A stretch of DNA of 64,000 nt from Pseudomonadota bacterium (GTDB taxonomy: Bacteria > Pseudomonadota > Alphaproteobacteria > UBA2136 > UBA6156). The DNA lies in assembly GCA_016125035.1 (NCBI GenBank), contig WGMN01000001.1:36617-100616 (forward strand), read 5' to 3'. The notes under the pieces were generated by a model, which was not told the origin of the DNA, made no database searches, and saw only the letters and a list, made by a program, of their open reading frames with translations. The position numbers and the translations under genes were made by a program. Numbering within the stretch: position 1 is the stretch's first letter; the number at the start of each line of letters is the position of its first letter. This document shows positions 55,756 through 64,000 of this stretch, piece after piece.

Positions 55756-56157
55756 ATGGGCGAGGAGCTTGATGCGCTTTCCGCCGGTGGGCGGGAGGCG
55801 GTGGAGATGGTGCGGGCGCATATTCTGCGCCAGGTGGGAAACTACTACGGCGAGATGGCGATTGATGCGGTGTACGAGGCCGTGAAGGCCTGGCGCGACC
55901 GGGAGGCATCCCATGCCGACTTTCCCATACCGCAAAGTGAAGACACGTTGCACGCGACCTTTTACGTGGCGGCGGGCGGCACCGAATATGACCAGGTGGA
56001 AGTGATTTTTGGCCTGGATAAGGACGGCAAGCTGACGCTGGAGTGTGCGTGGGTCGATTGCGATGAGCTTTGGGAAGACGAGCCGGAGGACGGTGAAGCG
56101 GCGGGGGGGGTGATTGATTTCCTTCCGCCGCTTTTTGGTTTGCTGGAGGAGGTTTGA
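55756..56157 (+). CDS. Hypothetical protein (contains ECAWVDCD)
   Basis: ORF with plausible start after GAGGAGC. Confidence 0.55.
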   Translation: MGEELDALSAGGREAVEMVRAHILRQVGNYYGEMAIDAVYEAVKAWRDREASHADFPIPQSEDTLHATFYVAAGGTEYDQVEVIFGLDKDGKLTLECAWVDCDELWEDEPEDGEAAGGVIDFLPPLFGLLEEV

Positions 56158-56238
56158 GCTTGCGAGTACGGCGCTTACAGTATACAAATATTGAGAGTTT
56201 GATGCATCTTGGCCCCTTCACCGAATCGGGAGATTCTC

Positions 56239-56721
56239 ATGAGCTTCGTGGAGAACGATTTGAACGGCGTTATTGGTTTGGCCAGTGCCATGCCGCGCTT
56301 GAAGCAGGAACAAGGCCGCAGGCCAAGTTTCGTATCATTCTCATTCCAGTTCGACGATCTGGTTTGGATGAACACGCAACGCAAGTTCTTCCTGGATCTG
56401 AATACCGCGCTCGGTTTTTCCAAGATCGAGCCATGGCCGCAAGACGTTAAGGAGGCCAGCGCGTGGGCCACCGGCCTGGGTGATACCCACAAGGCCAACG
56501 GGTGGACACGAGGTGCCTCACCTGCGTCGCCAAAGCGGGCTTCGGTGTTCGTAAGCTTTCATCACGAGGCCACGAACACCCTGTTCAGCTTCACTCATTA
56601 CAAAGACTTGTTTAATACCAGCATGCCCGTGGGTCCCGGCTCGTTAACCGCCGTGACTGAGGTTGGCGTGAAACTGGTGCTTTGGCACCTGGGCCTGATG
56701 ATGGCGGCGCGGGTTGATTAA
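56239..56721 (+). CDS. Hypothetical protein
   Basis: ORF MSFVENDLNGVIGLASAMPRLKQEQGRRPSFVSFSFQFDDLVW... Confidence 0.55.
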   Translation: MSFVENDLNGVIGLASAMPRLKQEQGRRPSFVSFSFQFDDLVWMNTQRKFFLDLNTALGFSKIEPWPQDVKEASAWATGLGDTHKANGWTRGASPASPKRASVFVSFHHEATNTLFSFTHYKDLFNTSMPVGPGSLTAVTEVGVKLVLWHLGLMMAARVD

Positions 56722-56791
56722 ATGCTGAGAACCTGTGGACGAAGAGGCGGCGGAAGCAAACCTCCCGCCGCTTTTTTTCGTGCTTTGGGGA

Positions 56792-56866
56792 GGGCGGCCC
56801 CGGATACGGGCCGGGGCCCCGCCCTCATGAAGAATGAGGGCGACCCGGCCGCGTTCCGGGGGCCTG
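56792..56866. repeat. Palindromic element with ends matching the mutL palindrome
   Basis: GGGCGGCCCCGGATACGGGCCGGGGCCCCGCCCTCAT-GAAGA-ATGAGGGCGACCCGGCCGCGTTCCGGGGGCCTG. Confidence 0.75.
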
Positions 56867-56875
56867 GGGGCTTTT

Positions 56876-57763
56876 CTAGCCGAGGAGCTTTTTCATCGCT
56901 GTGCCGATTTCGGACGGGGAGACCACCATGGTGACTCCGGCTTCCTTCAGCGCATTGATCTTGGCTTCGGCGGTGTCGTTGCCTCCGCTGATGATGGCGC
57001 CGGCGTGGCCCATGCGTTTGCCCTTGGGCGCGGTGGCCCCGGCGATGAAGCCCACCACCGGTTTGGTGACGGCATGCTTGATGTATTCCGCGGCCTCGAT
57101 CTCCGCCATGCCGCCGATCTCGCCGATCATGACGATGGCTTCGGTTTGCGGGTCGGCCTCGAACGCGGAGAGCACCTGGATGAAGTTGGTGCCGTTGACA
57201 GGGTCGCCGCCAATACCCACGCAGGTGGATTGGCCTAAGCCCACGTCGGTTGTTTGTTTGACCGCCTCGTAGGTGAGGGTGCCGGATTTGGAGACCACGC
57301 CGATGCGCCCCTTCATGTGGATGTGCGCGGGCATGATGCCGATTTTGCAGCCCTGGCCATTGGCGCCGGGAGTGATGACGCCGGGGCAGTTGGGGCCGAC
57401 CAGGCGCATGGTGCATTTGGGATCGCTCAGGCGGCGCTTGATGCGCACCATGTCGAGCACCGGAATGCCTTCGGTAATGCACACGCACAGCTGGATGCCG
57501 GCGTCGGCCGCCTCCACGATGCTGTCGGCCGCGAAGGGCGGCGGGACGTAGATGACCGAGGCCTGGGCGCCGGTTTCATGCACCGCCTCTGCCATGGTGT
57601 TGAACACCGGCAGGCCGAGGTGCTTGGTGCCGCCCTTGCCCGGCGTGACGCCGCCGACGTAGTGCGTGCCGTATTTGAGCCCCTGCTCGGTGTGGAAGGT
57701 GCCGTTTTTGCCGGTGATGCCTTGGGTGAGGACCTTGGTAGATTCGGTGATGAAGATGGACAT
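56876..57763 (-). CDS. sucD: Succinyl-CoA synthetase alpha subunit
   Basis: [56 protein letters not shown]. Confidence 0.97.
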   Translation of the reverse strand: MSIFITESTKVLTQGITGKNGTFHTEQGLKYGTHYVGGVTPGKGGTKHLGLPVFNTMAEAVHETGAQASVIYVPPPFAADSIVEAADAGIQLCVCITEGIPVLDMVRIKRRLSDPKCTMRLVGPNCPGVITPGANGQGCKIGIMPAHIHMKGRIGVVSKSGTLTYEAVKQTTDVGLGQSTCVGIGGDPVNGTNFIQVLSAFEADPQTEAIVMIGEIGGMAEIEAAEYIKHAVTKPVVGFIAGATAPKGKRMGHAGAIISGGNDTAEAKINALKEAGVTMVVSPSEIGTAMKKLLG

Positions 57764-57783
57764 GGGTGGCTTTCCTTTTTTGG

Positions 57784-58440
57784 TTAATTTATCAAATAGA
57801 TAATGAGTTCCCGCAATGAGCTCAACGGCTCCAGGAAAAACGAAATAAGCAGACCGATGGTGAAAAGCCTGGTGAGAATATTTTCAATCTTCCCCGGGGG
57901 GCCGTATTTTTCAAAAGGGTGAACCATCGGCCAGCGCGGATCAAGCGTTTGATTGTCGACCAGAAGTAATTTGTAGTTCCACCAGACCGCGTAGATGCTC
58001 AGCGCGATGAACACAAGCTCAAACGGGACAGCAAAGGCGGGGCTATGGATAACCGGCAAGGCCTGCTCGGCGGTTATGCCGAAACCTTTGGTCAGGACGA
58101 TCGCCACCAGCTGAGCGGCAAGTTGAAATAAAGCTGGGGCCATTAACGCGGCAAAAACATGGATCCAGCTGACACCGAGGGCGTGGGCCCTTGGCACGAT
58201 AAGTTTGACGGTTGCGTAACAACCACCACAAACCAACCCAGCCAGCCCCAGCCATGCGTATGCCGACACCAGCAGCGAGGGGAGAAACTTTTCAAAAAGT
58301 ATGAAAGGCACAAGAAGAAGCATATACGGGATGACAATAAGCAACATGCGAAGTGTGAGACGGCGGTAGGTAAGAGAGTCGATCGCCCAGCTTGGCTTGA
58401 GCCACTTTAACAGACTGATGGTATAGGTGACTTCCTGCAT
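57784..58440 (-). CDS. Multi-spanning membrane protein (Yip1-like)
   Basis: Several hydrophobic segments; no specific motif. Confidence 0.55.
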   Translation of the reverse strand: MQEVTYTISLLKWLKPSWAIDSLTYRRLTLRMLLIVIPYMLLLVPFILFEKFLPSLLVSAYAWLGLAGLVCGGCYATVKLIVPRAHALGVSWIHVFAALMAPALFQLAAQLVAIVLTKGFGITAEQALPVIHSPAFAVPFELVFIALSIYAVWWNYKLLLVDNQTLDPRWPMVHPFEKYGPPGKIENILTRLFTIGLLISFFLEPLSSLRELIIYLIN

Positions 58441-58443
58441 GGG

Positions 58444-58851
58444 CTATTTGGTGGAGGGGGCTATGCCCGCGGATTGGGACATGTAAAGTTGCAGCAGCAC
58501 CGGTGCCAGCTGCTGGGCCAGCGCGGGCAGCTTGGAGACGATGGAGGCGCCTTCCGGCGTGGCCTGGAACTGGGTGAGTTTGGTTTGCTCGGCCGGGGTG
58601 AACAGCTTTTGCGTGATGGCCTGCACCTGGGTGGAGAGCAGTTGCGTTTGCGATGGCGTGAGGTTGCCGAGCATGGTGGCCATGCTGCTGGCGGTGGAGG
58701 TGGCCAGCTGCGGGTTGGATGCCACCGTTTGTGCCACCGCCTGCTGTGCCGCCGGGCTGGCCATGAGCTGTTGTTGCAGGGCGGTGAAATCGTACGCGCT
58801 GGCGGTAGCGGCGGTGAGGGCGACGGCCAGCGTGAGAAGAGCGGTGCGCAT
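58444..58851 (-). CDS. Secreted hypothetical protein (DUF2059-like layout)
   Basis: Signal peptide MRTALLTLAVALTAATASA; QALTQKLFTPAEQTKLTQFQATPEG-type helical region. Confidence 0.5.
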   Translation of the reverse strand: MRTALLTLAVALTAATASAYDFTALQQQLMASPAAQQAVAQTVASNPQLATSTASSMATMLGNLTPSQTQLLSTQVQAITQKLFTPAEQTKLTQFQATPEGASIVSKLPALAQQLAPVLLQLYMSQSAGIAPSTK

Positions 58852-58853
58852 GG

Positions 58854-60017
<1,164 letters not shown>

Positions 60018-60086
60018 GGCAAGAACCTCTTGTTACGTTGGTGGCAACGTAGAGGGTTTGCGGTGTTTTGGGAAGGGAGGGTGGTT

Positions 60087-60208
60087 AAGAAGTGATTAGT
60101 AATTGGTAATTAGTAATTAGATTTCCGCCGTCCCGGTCGATGGTCTTTATACAGCCCAGTGCAAGTTGCACCTACTAATCACTAATTACCAATTACTAAT
60201 CACTTCTT
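60087..60208. repeat. Inverted pair of heptamer tracts (arms 60092-60119 and 60176-60203) around a 56-bp core
   Basis: GTGATTA GTAATTG GTAATTA GTAATTA ... TAATCAC TAATTAC CAATTAC TAATCAC. Confidence 0.92.
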
Positions 60209-60831
60209 CACATTCCGTTGGGGTATTTTCCGATGAATTCGCGGGCGGATTTTTGCACCGGCTTTAAGGCCGCGGCGTACTGGTAGAGCAGGCCGAGGGT
60301 GGCGGTGAGGCGCTCGCTCAGCTCGGCGTTGAATTTGGCGTGCTCGGCGGGCGGGTTTTCCACCAGCATGTGCGAGGCGTTGCGGATGATGAGATGCTCG
60401 GGCAGCCAGAGGATGCGGTTGTTTTTGGCGGCGTTGGCGCGCAGCTCTGCCACCGGGTAGGCCCCGTTGATGCCCATGGACACCGACACGATGAGCGCCG
60501 GTTTGTGCGCCAGCGGCTTGCCGGACTCCGCCGCCAGCAGCAGGAAGTTTTGCAGCTTGGAGGGCACCATGCCGTGGTATTCCGGGCTGATGATGATGGC
60601 GGCGTCGGTCTGCTTTAATACTTCTGCGATGGGGGCCCAGGTTTTGTCCCACTTCGGTTGGAGTTCGGCGTTGCCCCAGAAGGCTTCGTCCCAGAACGGG
60701 AGCTCGGTTTCGGCGAGGTCTACCAGGCTGGTGGCGTGGCCGTCGGCCTCGATTTGGTTGGCGATGGCGCGCGCGATGCGGCCAGAGTTACCCGTTGGGC
60801 GGTGGGAGCCGGAGATGAGTGTGATGTGCAT
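60208..60831 (-). CDS. NADPH-dependent FMN reductase family protein
   Basis: ITLISGSHRPTGNSGRIARAI; IIISPEYHGMVPSKLQNFL. Confidence 0.88.
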   Translation of the reverse strand: MHITLISGSHRPTGNSGRIARAIANQIEADGHATSLVDLAETELPFWDEAFWGNAELQPKWDKTWAPIAEVLKQTDAAIIISPEYHGMVPSKLQNFLLLAAESGKPLAHKPALIVSVSMGINGAYPVAELRANAAKNNRILWLPEHLIIRNASHMLVENPPAEHAKFNAELSERLTATLGLLYQYAAALKPVQKSAREFIGKYPNGM

Positions 60832-61036
60832 AATTTCAATATAACCGAAATATTGAATTTGGCAAGGGGAAAATGGTGAGGAGTAGCAACCACGAGCAGA
60901 TGGCTTGCCAAGCCCCTTCAATATATGTATGCAATGCGGGCGATCTACGATTTTCAACCCGTTTCATGGCCTGGCCGCGGTGCTTTGCGGGGGGCCTTAT
61001 GCGGCCTTAAGCCATGAACACAACCCTGAGGAGGAA

Positions 61037-61852
61037 ATGATGACGGGTAAACGCGGCCTGGTTTTTGGCATGGCCAACAAGAACTCCATCGCCTTCGGCG
61101 TGGTGCAGGCGATGCTGGCCGAAGGCATTGAAGTGATGTGCGTGACCGCGCCGGGGCTGCAAGGCATGGCCGAGAAGGCCCTGGACGGCAGCGGCGTGAT
61201 GCACCCGGTGCTGACCTGCGACGTGGCCGGCAGCAGCGACGGTATCATCACCCTGGCCGCGAAGGTGAAGGAGATCTGGCCGGACGGCTTTGATTACCTG
61301 GTGCATGCCATCGCGTTTTCTGACAAGACCGAGCTGGAAGGTTCGATTTTGAGCACCACGCGCGAGAACTTCCTCAAGACCATGGACATCTCGGCGTACT
61401 CGCTGGTGCCCATGTGCTGCTACCTTTGCCCGCAGATGCGTGAGGGCGGCGCGGTGGCGGCCTTTACCTTTGCCGGCAGCCGCTTCCGCTCTCCCAACTA
61501 CAACGTGATGGGCGTGGCCAAGGCCGGCCTGGAGGCGCTGGTGCGCTACCTGGCGCCGGCGGTGGCTGACATGGGGTTGCGCATCAACGCCATCTCGGCC
61601 GGGCCGGTGCGCACCCTTTCTTCACGCGGGGTGAGCGACTTTGCCCTCTCGCTGAAGATGGGCGAGACCCGCTCGGTGACCGGCAAGAACGTGAGCGCCG
61701 AAGAGGTGGGCGTGGCCACGCTGAAGATCATGCAGGCGCCGGGCATTACCGGGTACACGATCGACGTGGACAACGGCATTGCGTTGGCGGGCATGGGATC
61801 GAGTGAGCGGGAGATGGAGATCTATCGCGCGCATGTGGCTACAAGCGCGTAG
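61037..61852 (+). CDS. fabI: Enoyl-[acyl-carrier-protein] reductase FabI
   Basis: GKRGLVFGMANKNSIAFGV; SPNYNVMGVAKAGLEALVRYLA; RINAISAGPVRTLSS. Confidence 0.96.
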   Translation: MMTGKRGLVFGMANKNSIAFGVVQAMLAEGIEVMCVTAPGLQGMAEKALDGSGVMHPVLTCDVAGSSDGIITLAAKVKEIWPDGFDYLVHAIAFSDKTELEGSILSTTRENFLKTMDISAYSLVPMCCYLCPQMREGGAVAAFTFAGSRFRSPNYNVMGVAKAGLEALVRYLAPAVADMGLRINAISAGPVRTLSSRGVSDFALSLKMGETRSVTGKNVSAEEVGVATLKIMQAPGITGYTIDVDNGIALAGMGSSEREMEIYRAHVATSA

Positions 61853-61864
61853 CAACGACGACAA

Positions 61865-61892
61865 GAAAGCCCGGGGCTGCCCCCGGGCTTTC
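61865..61892. terminator. Terminator hairpin between fabI and mdh
   Basis: GAAAGCCCGGGGCTGCCCCCGGGCTTTC. Confidence 0.7.
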
Positions 61893-61909
61893 AGCTTTTT
61901 ATATGGGGC

Positions 61910-62941
<1,032 letters not shown>

Positions 62942-64000
62942 CTAGAGCAGCGGAAGGTTAGGGTCTTCCACCGTTTTGTACATGGTGCCGGGTTTAAGGT
63001 CCTCGCCGGGTTCCAGCGTGTTGAGGGCGCGGAACCATTCTTGGGCCATGGCGCCGGTGGGGAGCTTTTGCGCGCGGCGGGAGACCGTATCGCCAGCAGC
63101 GGCGGTGAAGGCGTGCAGCTTGAGCGGTTGCCATTTGCGCGCGGCCTCGGCAGACAGGTAGCGGCTTTTTTCCAGCGCCGCCAGCAGCGCCGATTGCTCG
63201 GCCTCGCGTGTGGCTTTATCCGGGAAGGTGAAGCCCACCACCATGATGGCGTCGCGGCGAGGGTCGGTTTGCGCGGGCAGCGGGATGGCGACGATGCGGT
63301 AGGCCAGTGAGCCGAACGTCTCATTAAACGTGCCGGTGTAGGCGGTGGCGGAGGCATTATCCCCCTTCTCGCCATTGATGGGCAGGCGTTGGAAGTCTTT
63401 GATCTCGAAGCCCAGGTTCTTCTGCACGAAGCCCGCCGGGTTGGTGCCCGCCGGGGCTTTGATGACCGCCACGCGGAAGGTGACGCCGCTTTGCGGGTGC
63501 GCGCCCTTCCAGGTGCCGATGGCGTCGGTTTGCTCGTTCTCCTCATAATCCAGCACGAAGCCATCGGGCAGGTTGAGCACGATGCGGTTGGCCGGGAAGG
63601 CAATGTAGCCGTGCCCGCCGATGCCGAAGCGCCGTTGCGGACCGAAGACCAGGCCATCCATGGCTTGCAGGTAGCGCGCGCGGCCCTGGGGATCGGCAGC
63701 CGGGGTGGCGGGAGTGACGCCTGCGGGAAGTTTGACCGAGCCGTCCGGCGTGCCGGTGGCGCCTACGACGTTGGAATAACGCTCTGGCGTTGGGGGGTGC
63801 GAGGCGGTGAGCGTGCCCAGCGCCGGGCCTTTGGGGGGCTTGCCGCCGTTAAAAGCGATGGCCAGTTGGGTTTGGTAATTCTCGAACAGTTGCATGGCGC
63901 GGATCATGTTCACCTCTTCGCGCGGGTCGTACCCTGCGCGCGGCATGTAGCGCTGGGCCAGGGCATCGGCCTCGCGTTCATCACCCCGGCCGTAGGTGCT
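62942..64000 (-). CDS. M48-family metalloprotease, C-terminal part (5' end beyond window)
   Basis: Minus-strand reading through 64000 gives STYGRGDEREADALAQRYMPRAGYDPREEVNMIRAM, matching the M48 ExEAD...AGYDP region. Confidence 0.82.
   Translation of the reverse strand, partial: STYGRGDEREADALAQRYMPRAGYDPREEVNMIRAMQLFENYQTQLAIAFNGGKPPKGPALGTLTASHPPTPERYSNVVGATGTPDGSVKLPAGVTPATPAADPQGRARYLQAMDGLVFGPQRRFGIGGHGYIAFPANRIVLNLPDGFVLDYEENEQTDAIGTWKGAHPQSGVTFRVAVIKAPAGTNPAGFVQKNLGFEIKDFQRLPINGEKGDNASATAYTGTFNETFGSLAYRIVAIPLPAQTDPRRDAIMVVGFTFPDKATREAEQSALLAALEKSRYLSAEAARKWQPLKLHAFTAAAGDTVSRRAQKLPTGAMAQEWFRALNTLEPGEDLKPGTMYKTVEDPNLPLL

Overview
Gene-dense, GC-rich chromosomal window, probably alphaproteobacterial (inferred from gene content: phasin, RpoD/DnaG/GreA, F1-ATPase HAGDC set, FabI, SucCD, Mdh). 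Most CDSs are housekeeping genes: recJ, folD, rpoD, dnaG, greA, tsaC/sua5, tadA, rsuA-type pseudouridine synthase, rsmD, mutL, ftsY, ffh, rpsP, rimM, aconitase, atpC/D/G/A/H, mpl, hemH, def, fmt, truA, a two-component pair, sucC/sucD, fabI, mdh and an M48 peptidase cut by the window end. Small secreted or hypothetical ORFs lie between them. The most unusual signal is a dispersed set of degenerate 7-bp (heptamer) tandem tracts. I count at least 15, in several sequence flavours: GTKATTC, GTAACCC/GTGGCCC, GGAACCA, GGAACGA, GTAATTA, AGAAATC, AGCTTGT, CGGTAAT. They occur between genes, where they often carry the neighbour's stop codon, and in frame inside essential genes (ftsY, ffh twice, mutL twice, hemH, N-terminus of a DUF305 gene). 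Both four-helix-bundle (23S-IVP/Avd-like, TIGR02436-type) genes in the window lie directly downstream of such a tract. One of them sits inside a response-regulator/histidine-kinase operon. A second, 10-bp repeat family (AAAACGCTGC/AAAAAGCGGC) is found in rsmD, an FAD oxidoreductase gene and the truA downstream region. A palindromic element family occurs inside mutL and downstream of sucD. One heptamer pair forms an inverted repeat around a 54-56 bp core. Together these suggest an uncharacterised repeat-seeding process, possibly linked to the four-helix-bundle proteins. Other points: atp and sucCD operons interrupted by unrelated genes, a low-GC cassette region with a shared C-terminal motif, and several internally repetitive proteins. 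All calls come from reading the sequence and the supplied ORF track; no searches were run.
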